Notes under the pieces: generated by a model | Told to the model about the DNA's origin: nothing | What the model saw: only the letters and a program-made list of their open reading frames with translations | The model's database searches: none | Translations under genes and position numbers: made by a program | Shown: piece by piece, positions 1 through 14,500 of the stretch | Layout: the number at the start of each line of letters is the position of its first letter | Position numbering within the stretch: the first letter of the stretch is position 1 | Origin: Ecdyonurus torrentis | Lineage: Eukaryota; Arthropoda; Insecta; Ephemeroptera; Heptageniidae | NCBI GenBank assembly: GCA_949318235.1 | Contig: OX439134.1 | Coordinates: 25,714,308 to 25,778,307, forward strand | Direction of reading: 5' to 3' | DNA length: 64,000 bases

Positions 1-71
1 TAAAAATTGTGTTAGGGTAGGGTCATTATTTACAAAGGGATAAGGGTCAGAAACGCAAGCAAATCGGTGGT

Positions 72-77
72 TTTATT
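72..77 (-). terminator. Candidate Mox poly(A) signal
   Basis: AATAAA on the minus strand, 33-38 nt after the Mox stop codon. The position is right for a cleavage signal. In such AT-rich DNA the hexamer is common, so this rests on position alone. Confidence 0.5.
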
Positions 78-109
78 ATATTTACAATTAATATAGAGAT
101 CAAATGAGT

Positions 110-196
110 TTATTTTTGGGGTTTCTTGGGTTTTGTGGCATTGCTGGACTTGGTTCTCTTCCACTTCATACGTCTGTTCTGGAACCAAACTTTTAC
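110..196 (-). CDS. Mox: Mox exon 3 (recognition helix and C-terminus)
   Basis: The exon follows a pyrimidine-rich acceptor (TTTTTATGTTCCAG) and reads [16 protein letters not shown], then [12 protein letters not shown] and TAA at 112-110. It holds the DNA-contacting residues W48, F49, N51 and R53. The reading frame that supplies helix 3 differs from the longest open frame over the same bases. An AATAAA on the minus strand (complement of 72-77) lies about 35 nt past the stop and is the likely poly(A) signal. Confidence 0.94.
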   Translation of the reverse strand, partial: VKVWFQNRRMKWKRTKSSNATKPKKPQK

Positions 197-2478
197 CTGG
201 AACATAAAAACAGAAAATCTTCATGAAATTTCATATGAAAAATCACATGAAAAAAAGGGAGTGAAAATTGTGCGCTGATATGCATTTTTCAGAGAAATCA
301 ATGGTTAATTTTGCTTATTAATGGAACATAACTCCAATGACTAATTATATTAATTTTATAGGCAATGAAACAAATACATACATTATCTGTGATACTTTAT
401 CTTTATATATTCATAACAAATACTATTTTTTTTTCATACAAGAATGAGAAAACACCTAGTTATGGCGACACTCATGTCATTTTTGCACGAGGAAAAAAAT
501 CTTCTTTATTTTTTTTTCTACTATTTTTCTTACTAAATTATTTTTAATGAGGTGAAAGTGACATTGCAACCTTAAATTCATGTTCAAATCAGCCTATACA
601 TTGCTGATTATGTAATACATTTGATCATTTCTAACCTTTTAGTTAGCCGTATCATTTATCATAATAGTTAAAATAGCCACCAAACGTATGTGAGTGTTCC
701 CTCTAGAGAGAGAAAAATATAACTCGATCGTGTATAAAAAAAATCAGCCAAGAGTTGGAAGACATGTAAGGGACATTAAGTAAAATACATTGAAAGTGAA
801 AGCAAATATTTGTTTTCTGTGTGTACCTAGATGTAAGAATTTGTCTGTCTTCATACAGTATACTCGACTCATAAAACCTCAGTCGATTTAAATTGGGCAT
901 CACCCATTATCACATTTGAGGAGAAGGGGGGCGGCTGGGCGATACCCTAAAAGGTCGAACGGCAGATAACTCAGGTTTTTTGAGTCGAGTATACATGGTG
1001 TGTTTCCTCCATGAAATATTTTAACCACAAATGTAACGACGACACTCACCTGTCTCTCAGAGAGATCAAGTGCTACCGCAATCTCATATCTACGTAGACG
1101 TGTAAGGTAATTAGAATGTGCAAACTCTCGCTCCAGATCCATGACTTGCTGTTTGGTAAAGGCGGTACGTTCTTTACGATTAGATCGACCTGATTGAACT
1201 GACCCCGTGACCTCCGCGGTGCTCGTTGGTGACTTCTCTGATACCTCAGACATTGGAGAACCTGTAAATAATAACAATAAAAAATTAGTCAAAATAAAAT
1301 CTATACTTTTATAAGGACTTGTTCACACAGAGTAATATTTTTAGTGTTCTATAAATTGTATTTTATAGAGATTGAATATTAATCTAAATTATACGAAAGG
1401 ATCCCATATTACATTACAGCAAAAATATATAATTGTCTACCATCGATATTTAGGAATTAATAATACATTATTTAAAAACTTTTTGATTTTTTTTTATAAT
1501 ATACAAAGAATATTATACTATATCCGAATACTTTGATCCTAATAAAAAATTTATGAAATTGATGTACTTATGTATACAACGCACACTCAAATTTAGAACA
1601 ATTTTACTGATGACTTAATTGTGACATTCTGTATGAAGCATTGTTAATTGCTGTAAAATATTATTATTATTATTTATTTAATAAATGTCAATTGTAAATA
1701 ATGACTAGAACAACGCTTGTTGTAACAACCTTAATGTTACTATGAACTGCCTGGGTCAATAAAATTTCTTATTTAATTGTTTGCTCATCTTGTAAGTGTA
1801 TTATTTTTTATCACTAAAATTTAAAACTTCAATGCATATTTTATAACATATATATTTAAGGATAGTTAACACCTATAAACAACAAAATATTAAGCAGTAT
1901 AGAAATAACTATTTTGTACACGTCATTTTTTTTTTTTTTTTTTTTTTTTGTCTTTGCGTTAAAATTGAGATTACAAGCAATCACTTTTTTTACACATTGA
2001 AAAATTGCAGCATCGGGTAAACATGCCGTAAAAATATATACATGGTTGGTATAATATAAGAAATATACGTAATATATCATCAGTTTTAAAAATTCTGTGC
2101 CTTTTTCAATTTACCCAACCAGTGTCGTATGTCGCAATAATTAATATATAGCATGTTATATTTAAATTGCACTAACATTAAAGTAATTTTAGTATACGTC
2201 ATATACGATAAAATTGTTATTTTTAATTATACCAAAACATTATCAGCAACGTATTTTATTTATTACATTTTGTTTAAAATATACATACTTTTTGATAAGC
2301 AATGAAATGTTATAAGTTGATTTAGAAAACTAATAAAATTTTTTATTTAAAATTAAAGATTTTTTTTTTCTCTGAGACTTTTTTTTTCTACTTGCTGATT
2401 GGAGACTAGACAGAGGGAATTAAAATAACAATATTGATCTTGAAATAATATCTCCAAATCCTATTGACAAATAAACAT

Positions 2479-2560
<82 letters not shown>

Positions 2561-4951
2561 CACTTCTCCCAATACTAGTTCGAGCGGATACAGTGTAATT
2601 AACAATGTAAAGTCAACTGTGATTGGCTAGTAGGTTTGTAACACGCTCTCTGATTGGTTTAGCACCGCGGATACAGCTTTTGGCGGGAATGATCTTGTTT
2701 TGGCCAGAGTGTATATTAGCACGTAGCCAATTATGCAAATCACCACATTTATACAGACAGTATACAGAAAGCTAAACAAAATAGTAATGAAGCAATATGG
2801 TCTACTATACATAAACCACAACAAGTGTTATGTATCACATTAATAATTTTATTATGAGACGCGACAAAAAATAATAATAAAAAATAAAGCGGCCACAATT
2901 CATTTAAATTATAAACATTCATAGTACCACATAGAAAAAATACAACATGTTTTTTTTTTTTTTTTTTTTTTTTTTTTGGTATAGGATTTTGACGTCAATT
3001 ATCATTTGCTTTTTTGTTTGCAGTTTTTCTTTCAGACATGACAATAAGTTACTTTAATCTGATATTAAGATAATTAAAATTTTAAAATCTATAAATAAGT
3101 AAAAAAAAAAATCGATTTATACAATATTATTAATATTTATACGTAGTAAAGGTACATTTTGTATGAAAGGGCTCTCAAACCTTCGCAACGCTTTAACAAA
3201 GTTTTTCATTTTATTAAACATATATAAAAATCATTAAAAAGTATGGTTATATACTGTGGAAAAAATTAGTTTAAAATATTATATCCAATACATCAATCAT
3301 TTTCAAATTACTATTGTTTTATAGATATAATCTGTATAAACCTTGGAGTTTTAATTAGTAGAGCCTACAAAAACTGACAAATGCTTATTAAAAAATATTG
3401 CACATTTTCATTGATAACAATAGTGTACCGATCTAATGAAAGAATATAATATATATGTACATGGAAGGTATATACTTGAAGGTAAGAATTAGAATATAGT
3501 GAAGATTTTTGCGTATAATATTAATAACAACAATAAATGTTATGAAAAACAACAACTATAAGCAGTATAATATAACTTCTTTTTTTTTAAATAATTCTTT
3601 CTACGTTAAACATAAAAACAAATACTATAATTTACAAATAAAATCAAGTAAATTTTTAAATTTTAATTGTTTTTTTCCTTTTTTTTTATTTATTTATTTT
3701 TTTTAATAATATTTATAATTTTGAAAACATTTCTAATTTGACTTAAATTTGCACTAAAATTTGAATTTCCACATTTGCATGCTATCTTAAAAGTGGAATA
3801 TCTTAATTATTTGAATGTGTTTTTACATGTTAGACGTAACTAAACTTTTAAGTAACATTTCATTCTTACTACGTGTTAGTTTTATAATTCACAACCGTTT
3901 AGTTTGTGAGATATCAGCCGGTTGCACGTACTCCTTTAACAAGCGACTTTTATATTAGCGACTTTATTTTAGCGGGCTTTAGATATTATACAGGATTGTA
4001 TCATGTTATACAGTAAGTAATAACTATTTTAAACTCTATTAAAAAGCATGCTAAAAGTTAAGTTAAAAAAAAAATCTTATTGCTTGTATCAAATTTTATA
4101 AATTGAAATGTTTTATGCTTACACTTTGTTTGTTGTTTATTATAAGTTACCCAGCATATTTTCTCTTGGAGATAAAATTAATAAATTAATTATTTATCTG
4201 ATCATATGCAGTCTTCCATAACAAATATTTAATATCACTACCATTGTACTGATATGAACATGCACCATTCTGATAATATATTTTACCCTTGCTATATACA
4301 TTTGAAATGTTATTTTTATACAGGTGCTAAATTTGAGTGGCAAAATATCTTTTCACATTAGACTACTTGCGTGCCATATTTTATGGAAATAAAAAATTCC
4401 TTTATAAATAGCAAAAATAAAGTAGATTGGTGTATATAAAACTTCTTTAAAAAATGCCGCTTTATATTTAAAATAATTTTTGAAATTTAATAAAATTCAA
4501 AATTTAAAAATAATTTTAAATATAAAAGAGCAATTTTTAAGAAGTTTTACATATATGTACACGAATCTTATTTATTTTTCCTAATGAATTTTTGAAGACC
4601 ATAAAAAATGGCATGTGAGTTACTGCGTATACTCGCACAACACGAATGAACATAAACCGAAAATATATTTTCACTTGCATATTGTATATTTTACGACCAG
4701 TTATCTGTATACAAAAAAATAATTAAATTTAGTATACAATAATATAAAGTAACATACATCAAAACATATTGTAGCACTTAAACAAAACGTGTGAAACCTA
4801 AATCATTTAAAAAGTGAGTCATAATAATTTCGGTTTAGAAGAAGAGTATGTATAGAGAGAGACCAGCTGTTAGCGAATTGAGATATGTATCATTTTGTTA
4901 GTAAGATTTTTTTTCTAATCATTTTCTTTATAGCCGCGTGGTACTGGGTAG

Positions 4952-5042
<91 letters not shown>

Positions 5043-7639
5043 AAGTCTCCTTAGTAAAAGCTGACTCATTCGTACTTCAAATATTTTTATTTCATTATCA
5101 GACAATCTGATTCATTATCAAGTACGTTATAATTATAACAAGTATTTTTTTCATCTACTTTAATGAAGAGAATTAGACTTTCAGGAAAAAAAAAAAGCAA
5201 AATTATGAAAACAAATTTTATTGAGTTACAATTATAATGCCCGTTTACATTTGACTTATGTTTACCACACACACTCTTTTTTTTTTTTTTTTCTTCTTCT
5301 TCTTGTTTTACTGTATGTCTTACTAAGCCCCTTCCCCCCTTCCTTCCTATTCGAACACTCAAATTTGGAACATTTTACTCTTTACTGACTAAAATTATCA
5401 AGTTTTGCATAAAACAATATTATGGTTGTAAAAAGATAAGACTGTACAGGAACTGTACTGAAACTTTATTATTATATTGTAGTCATAAATATATTTATTT
5501 ATTATTATTATTATTGGTTAATTATAAATAATGACTAGACCAATGCTTTTTGTAACAATGTTATATACTATCAACTGCCTGGGTCAATAAAATGTCTTAT
5601 TTCTTATTATTTATGTTTATCCTAGTTTTAAGTTTTCCTATAATTTTAAGATTTGATTTTTAACGCTAACTATATTGAGAGTTTGTAATTTAACGCCTAT
5701 TTTACACGGGTAGTTTTAATGAAAGGGTTTAGCTTTCGTGTTACACCGTCCCCTACAAAAAAGTTTCCATGTAAATTACCTGCTAAAAACAGGGAAAAAG
5801 GCAGTCAAATATGCAGGCACGTTACATACAATTTTTTTGCATGCAAACTGCCAGAAAATGTATCAAATTTCAGTCAACTCGCATACAGTTTTTTGCAGGC
5901 GATGTGCATGCAATAAAAAAACATGCACATAGCAGTCAATAATATAAAAAATTAATAGAATATTTATTTCTAAATTCACTAAAAATTAATTATTAAATTA
6001 ACGACCAAAAATATTTATATATGTTTTTTTTATTGAATCATAACATCATAACATTGTAATATACATTTTATACACACACACACACATATCATGACGCCAT
6101 AATCCCTTTCGGGGTAGGCCAGGACGAATCCTTTTTAGTAAGAGGGCTTACAATGATCTGTGGCTTACCAGACCACAGGCTCTACCCTTAATACCACACT
6201 CCTCTGGGCTCCTAATACCATCCCTGTGCAGCTCGGACCACCAAATCTTACGACGGCAGCACTCGCCACTATGGACAAGAGGTGGTCAAACTGCCTGGCC
6301 AACCCACGCATTGCAGCGGAAACGTACACAGTGAAACACACTGAAACTTCACCGTTCTAACCATCGCTCTTACAAGCTGGCCTACAAGGCCAACCCGGCT
6401 TGGTAACGAACGCCGAACCTCCAGCATGTCAAACGAGCACGCTAACCACTACACCACAATAATATATAGATCTATAAAGTACAGAATTAATTAAAAATTA
6501 AAAGGGACTTGTCCAGAAGTAATTATAATTACACAATTTATTATTATATGTTTTGTTTTTTTTAATTATACTATGAAATAGTTTTTTAAAACAAGTCGCT
6601 TTGCATAATTACTGATGCTATCTTTCTTACACGGCAATACTTCTGCTGCATTATCACATGTATTACAGTATACTGTAATGTACAAAATAAAAAATAAACA
6701 TAAAAAATAACGTGCACATATATACAGAGGATATACTTGCCATATATTGTGTTATCGTGCTATACACCAATCCCAGTCAAGACGTTGTCTTATCGACTCC
6801 AATTAATGGAAAAGCACACACGGGCCGGCCACGGCCTAGGTACACAGCTTGGCATTCGCCATGACAGCCTAGAGAAACCGTGGAAACATCTAGGCAGGCT
6901 GGTCGGTGCAATCAATCATGCACCTCCCGAATACTGTGCGTCGTCATGGAATGCATGTAAACATGCATCATGCAACAAGTTGTGCTCTCACACTTCACGT
7001 ACGCACCCAGCAGTGGCTCAAACCTCACAGTAGATGATACAGTAGTCCATCTCCTATACTGGGAATGTCAGATCAAAAAAATGCGCCATAATTCCGACTG
7101 GGTGAAGCGGGCTGAACTAAAAGTAACTGAAGTAACGTTACGCATGTAGTTCAGCCCACTTCACCCAGTCGGAATTATGGCGCGCATTGATCTGACATTC
7201 TCAGTATAGGAGATGGACTACTGTATCATCTACTGTGCTCAAACCTATACTCGGTGAGGAGGACAGAGTTGCGAGTCAGCTGCCTTCACCACTCGGCCAT
7301 ACCAGCTCGGTATGGCCGAGCTATGTATAATGTTATATACATACTTACATACATAGCATGACGCTCTAATCCCTTTCGGGGTAAGCCAACAACACAGATG
7401 TTTTATCCTGACCCAGTGATAGACCTCCACAACTTCCTATCCTGACATACTTCACTTGCTTCCTCCAGTCTAATACCTTAATTGTTTCATACATTTCCTT
7501 TTGCATTTCATACTGCGTACATTCTTATTTTTCAAACATCTTCCAAACACCTCAGACCATGATGTTTTAGGCCTGCCTCTATCTCTCCCTTTCAAATTTA
7601 TCGTACCTTACCGCGATGGTTAATTGTCCTTAATAATGT

Positions 7640-7695
<56 letters not shown>

Positions 7696-8563
7696 ATACA
7701 TATAGGGTGTATGAGAATGACATCATATTTAATGCGCTTGGAGACCATATTTAAGTAGTGATCAACATTGCTGAGTATAGAACAAACTTTGTTTTAGGCA
7801 ATTTTCTTTGGGTAATTTTCTGCTTTTTTGTTATTATTATTTTTCTCACATACTTGAGATACTAATTAAACATAATAACAACATCAATGCTCTCAAAAAT
7901 ATTGCATAGTGTTTTTAAACTGGGAAAATGTTATTTTTCTAAGCCACCTATGATATTGATCGAGTGATCCAACATGGCGTCAACTTTACATGAATGCATA
8001 CACTCTATATATATACAGTATTATACATAAGGGGTATTCACTTAGAAGACTTGCAAAAGTAGGTTTAGTGAGAAAATAAACAAACTGATAGATCAACAAT
8101 ACTAACAAAGTGCTAGCAGACGACTTTGAGTTCCTGTCTACATTTAACATGCTTTCTTATGGGACAATGAAGAAGCTATAACTTGAGTTAGAATTATTTC
8201 TCAAACCTGAAATTTTTTACTGTGGCTTAATAAGCCTCAAAACTTTATTTTCCTGGATTTCAATCAATTTTGTTACAAATAATTATTTTCATCCATTTGA
8301 CGTGAAATCCAGTAAAACAAAAGCTTTGAGGCTCATTAAGCTACAGTAAAATTTAAGCTTTGAGCAATAATTCTAACTCAAGTTTAGCTGCTTCATTGTC
8401 CCATAAGAAAGCATGTTAAATTAAGACAGGAACACAAAGTCGTCTGCTAGCACTTTATCGGTATTGTTGAGATGAGGGTTTGTTTATTTTATCACTAAAC
8501 CTAATTTTGTGAGTCTTCTGATTAAGCATAACACATTACCAAAAAATGTGTTGTTGCATTAAG

Positions 8564-8596
<33 letters not shown>

Positions 8597-11500
8597 GTTG
8601 GTGCTTATCCATCGAAGTGATTGAAGTACACTTTACAATTTTTACTCAAAATAAATGATCTATGTTTGGCACTTTCTACACGTTTTAACTGGAGAACTAG
8701 ATGGATAAACTTGGAATTTGTAAAGCGTAGATCGTTCATTATAAACACAATTTGTAAAATGTGGTACTGTACATTCACATCGTCGGACTAGCATCAATGT
8801 AAAAACCACACCTTAAGAGAACATTGTTGACAATAACGATGATAATTTTTTGAGTGTTTCAAATCAAAAGAGTTCGATTTGAATTTGAATACAGTCAACT
8901 CGGGTGACTTTGAACGCCCAATTATCTCTGTCTTGGGAGCCTTTGAAATGTCGAGTGCCCAAAGTAGAGATAAATGGGTGTTCAAAGTCACCCCGGGCGT
9001 TCAAAGTCACCCTGGTTGACTGTACTAATTAAAGCACACTTGTTTTACCTATTAGGAAAATAGTAGCCCAATAGGATAATTTCTAGAATATTTGTTTGCA
9101 TTGTTGAGAGGTCACGATTGCCATTTAATTTTTTTTTTTTTTTTTTTTTTTTTTTTGTGAAAGATTTTTAACAACATAGAAATCAATCAATCGGAGAATA
9201 CTTGGTATATAGGGACTTTAATACTAATTTCCATGAACATTTAATGGTTATGGGCCCTTGTGTTTTGAACATACATTTAAGTATAACACACCTAAGCCAT
9301 GAGAAAAATATTATACTGTTAAGTAACTGTCTTGTATCAGCAACATATATAATTATATTTGAATTTGACATATTACGATAAGCATAATATATAATATATG
9401 TCAAATTCAAATATAACATGGTGTTGATACAAAACAGCAACAATTAAATAAAAGTACAGTAACCATTATATGTTTATGGAAATGTGTATATACATGCATG
9501 ATTATGTGTCATCGCGACGTCTCAAATCTATAATGATTCAATTTACCATTATCAAGTGTACATATTTGCCGGAAATGTACTTGAGTATAAATAATTTAAA
9601 CTAATCTAGATACATTATATTGTATATTATTTATAACTAGTATAGCTACTCTGGCAAATCGCTCGACTGTAGTGTCAGAGGACCACGCTAGTGCGCTTGT
9701 TCCTCTTGTGGCCTTTTTATAAAAAAACATCTTATTACTATTGTTTGTTGTTATTCAACATCAAAGAAAACTGAATGTATAATGTTAAGGTTTATTCGCA
9801 TATTCTTGATTTAGCATAACACTTTGTATAACAAACTTCGACAGTAAAAATGTATTGTGGAATTTTGTTATGCAAATAGTTATGCAAAATCAAGAATATG
9901 TGAATACTGAATACACCTTAACATTATACATACAGTATTCTTTTACATAGAATAACAAATTATCAAACGATATGACACATGTAACACGTACATAATCATG
10001 CGTGGTTATGATTATTGTGTCATATTGTTTGTTGATATTCTACGTCAAAGAATATTGTACGCCTATGTATAAAATGCTATAAGGTGTATTCACATATTCT
10101 TGATTTAGCATAACTATTTGCATAACAAAATTCAATTATACATTTTCATTGTTGAAGTTTGTTATACCTACAAAGTGTAATGCAAAAAATTATGTAAAAT
10201 CAAGAATATGCGAATCCTGCACCTTAATTACACGGACACTCGGGCAGTCCTTAACTTATTATGAAACTCCGGATATTTTTGCCCAATGAACTTATAGTAT
10301 TTGTTTGATTGGACACACCACACACAAAACACATAATGTACATACCGGTAGAGTATGAACTACTTAATAAAATTTATATATACATTTTTGGCCAACAATT
10401 ACATACCATATGATAACATACAGCTTGAGAAGTCACAAATCTGTTTCATGTGAAGCGATGTGAAGCTCGAAATCTATTGAAGTGGGTCGGTTTACTGTGA
10501 TCGCAAAGTTGATGCATGAGGTTGGTTAACATATGCATTTTATGCATGCTGCCTCATCGTGCCTCATAGCCAGCAAACTGAAAAATGCAAAAAAACACAA
10601 AGTACACACATTCTCGTTTTAAAAATACATTCGAATAAATGAATATTACTTCCCGTAACTGTGATTCATAAGATGATCCAAAGAGGAACTCTTAATATTG
10701 CACAAAACATGAACAACTTCACAATATTTCATTTCTGCAGCCACTCCGCCCCGCTTCTCTTCTGCTTCTCTTGCTTCTCTTGTTGTTGAGTTGATGTTGA
10801 CCCAGAGTCCCCTCCACCTAACAGGTCTGAGCTACCCCCCTCCACTAGCTAGCTGGCAGAACCGAGCGAAAGCCCGCGAAATGGCCTTCTCTGTGCTTTT
10901 CTTATGGCGGCAAGCCATCCTGAAGCTTTCGGGAAAACTCTTCATTCAGGCACTCATGAGTACTTGGAGTTAATTTTATGTACTCAATACAAAGCTAAAG
11001 AACCATTCTATGCACTGATTAAATTTTTTAAGTCCTAGAAGTATTCTAACAATGAGAAAAATGCCTCTGAAAACTCATACTTTTAAGTCTGAGTCATACG
11101 AAAAGTGAGTGATATTGATGACGTCACAATTATATTTTCGTTGTTTTACTACTTAAAGCCTACTTACTACTTACTACTTACAAGGTACGTTTGCGACTTG
11201 TCAGAAAGATTTTGAGCTGAAATTTGGTACATAGGTAGATTTTTTGACCCTAAGTAAGGAATCGTGGTCAAAATCGGCGGAGCAGTTGATTTGGGGGCGT
11301 GGCCGGCTAATGAAAAATCGACGATTTAACATGGGGTTAAATGGGGACTAAAAAATAATTTTTGCAGCTTAACCACTGAAACGTCGAAGAGTATGTAAAA
11401 AGTGACGCTGATTACGAATATCTACTTTAAAATTCAATAAACCTAAAATTAGAGTCACTGGAGACCCTAGAAGTTCCCGAAATGGGCTCATATCTATACT

Positions 11501-14500
11501 ACGGACACTTCTATTAGCCTTGTAAATTTGTGAAAATATTTTTGCGCAATTTTATGCACACAGTAAGAAAGAAAATTAAATTTCCAATCAATTGATGTGC
11601 ATAACATTAGTTTTTAGTAAAAATATCAGCTTCCAGAGGCCCTGGAACGTGCAACTCTTTCAATATTTCGTGCTTCAAGTTATAAATACATGGGGTTAAA
11701 TGGGGCAGTTTGCTACTGATTTTTGAAAACAAATCATAACTTACGTAAAAGGTATGATAATGTAGTAAAACTGTTAAATCACATAAAAAATGATTTGTTT
11801 TATTGATATATGTACGCAAAGTGCCATACAGTTGTGCAAGGCAAGCACCAGGGTCGGTTTAAGTGGGCTGTATATCCCTTTCATCGGTAAAGTCTGGCTG
11901 CTGCAAAATGCATTAAAAAAGTGACTCTTCGATACGTAATATTTAATAACTTTAAAAATATGAAAGATAGAGACTTGAGCCCAGCAAAGCTTTTAATCTC
12001 GATCGTATTTAGCGTCTATCCATGTTCATTAGATTGCTCTGTTGACATTTTTTGTCCTCGCAAAAAGGGACCCAAAAAAGGTCCAAATTTTAACGTTTTT
12101 TCACCATACGCGGGACCATGTTGAGACAATTTTAACATACACAAATCAAACAAGTAGCATTTTTTGCGCTCTTTGTGATTATTGTCAATGAAAAACTGAT
12201 ATTTGATTTATTTTTTCTCTATAGCGAAAAAAAACATTTTTTCACCCTCCGAGACATAGTACCCCCTTGCTCGATTTTTTGAGTAAAAAACTTTTTGTCT
12301 CAAAGTACATTATTATATATGTTTATAGGTCAATTTTAACACGATAAAGACGATTATGGAAGAATTTTTCAAAAAATCTCACTTTTGAGCGAGTAGTTTT
12401 AAATTCAAAATTTTGCCCTATTTAAATATACATGTAATTTACAAAGAGTAGTGGCAATTTCAATACGATGATGATGTTTTATTAGCTATGAGGGCCAAAA
12501 AGATAGCAAATAAATATAAATAATAAAAAATATTAATAACTGCCCCCTGTTGCACGGCAACGTTCTAGGAACGTTTGTAGAACGTTCCGATTAGGTAAAA
12601 AAATTGGTTCCAATTTGGTTCCGTCGAACGTTCTATGTACGTAAAAAGTGTCTCAAAAAAGAACCTAACTCGAACCGTTCATTTTGCAACCGTCGTGAAC
12701 CTCGGTGGAACCATTAGTATATTGGCAGGCTTGGCAGATTGGATCATGCAGGTTTAGGTCTTTCTATGACATAACCTTAGTATTTCCTATCTAGTTTCAT
12801 ACTTTGCTTACCTATGGGCCTATTTTTTGGTCAAATGGATTGAAATATAGTGGAACCGTCCCTGTAAATTAACTATCCTCACAGGTCACACTTCAATTAC
12901 CATTACGTACCTTGATATACACAAATGGGGGCTGCTTTCATGCCTGTTTTATTAAAGTTCAAGCCTATTATAAATACCTAAAACGAATCACAAATAAGAA
13001 CAAAATCATACATATGACCCTAAACCTTTAAGTCACATAGGACAGATAATCAAAACCTTAACAAGCACAAATAAGGGTGTTTAAAAAAAATGTTTCAGGC
13101 TTAGTTCATATTTTACCTCCATCCTAGTCACGTAGTTCATCAGGCAGTTGTCATCTTAAAAAAAAAAAAATAGAGGATAACAAAGTGCTTTAAAGTATAG
13201 TCAGCGCAGCATCCGTCTTAGGTCACATATACGTCAGAGTCACCACAATAATAAACATAAATTAGAGGTAAAATATTAGTTTTTTTTTTTAAATAGGCCA
13301 GGGACTCTTTATTAGAAGCCATCTTGGTCAGACATTAAACACCTTAACAAACGCAATAAGGAGGTAAATTAAAAAAAAAAGTCATAATTATAATGCACTG
13401 AGTCCTTGATAATAGTCCATCGAGTGCTGGCTATACGAAACTGTAATATAAAAATATTGTCAGCTACTTAATCAGTCAGTGTTGACAGTCATTATATTGA
13501 TGCACTGCAAGTCCTTGGCACCAGTCCGTTGAGTGGTCTATAATGGGCTGTAACATAAAAATATTGTGTACGTAATCACAAGACAGTATATGTTGGCAGT
13601 CATTATATTGATGCACTGAGTCCTCGGCACCGGTCCGTCAAATGTTGTTTATACTGGGCTATAATATAAAAATATTTTTACTTACAATGATATTGATTGT
13701 ATTGACTGTATGTTGATAGTCATAATATTAATGCACTGCAGTACTACAGTCCCCGGCATCAGTCCGTCGAGTGCTGTCTATATTCTATATACCGGTACAG
13801 GGCTAAAATATAAAAATAATCAACAAGAAACCAGTTGACAAAGATTCTTATATTAGACGTGTACAAACAAAAATGATAAATAAAAAGAAAGTATACGTAC
13901 TTGGCCAAAATGGAAAATAAAAAATATGTGCTGCTTTATTGTTGCTAATTACCAGCATTTTACTTTCCTCTTTTTTGTCTCTATTTCTTTCCCTAAAAAT
14001 AAACGTTATAATTATATTATGCGATCTCTCCGTCATTAATTTTTTTCTGAATAAAAAGTTTTTTTTCTTTAATTTTTATTTTCATAAAAAATGATTTTAC
14101 CAATATTATCACAGTAAACCACAGTTCTTTTGCATGTAGATTGCAAGTACTTGTCCGATACAAGAACGTCAGTACCAGTGACGTCACGTGAGCTGGGAGT
14201 GACATTCTTGCATCGGAATCGTACTTGTAATGTACATGTAAAAAGTTGTGGTTTACTGGGATATAGCATGGAAATGAGGAGTCGCGGTGCAAAAGTGGAC
14301 AAATCGCTTTTCAATAAAGCTCATTTCCGGTTCCTTACCTGGTAAAACTGAGCTTACCTGCAAAGCGATTTGTCCACTTTTGCACCGCGACTAACATTAG
14401 GAATCCTGTATAGTCATTTTCAAGCATGCCTCTCTTATGGTGTTACGTCATTGGTGGGAAAGCTTTGAAAAAAAAATGTAAATTTATTACCATATATGCA

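Noticed and set aside
30..224. 64-codon frame on the minus strand overlapping Mox exon 3
   Set aside because: Wrong frame; the adjacent frame gives the homeodomain third helix and a stop at 110.
900..1049. C-terminal 50 residues of the open frame through Mox exon 2
   Set aside because: They follow the donor CAG|GTGAGT; the true continuation VKVWFQNRR is found at 196-110.
6410..6461. Functional tRNA gene
   Set aside because: A and B boxes are present on the minus strand, but the acceptor and anticodon stems do not pair and a SINE body follows.
7245..7430. Open frame with [14 protein letters not shown]
   Set aside because: This peptide is the translated A-box region of a tRNA-derived SINE joined to a LINE tail.
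10791..10973. 60-codon frame in a GC-rich island
   Set aside because: No recognisable homology or splice sites; kept only as an unexplained island.
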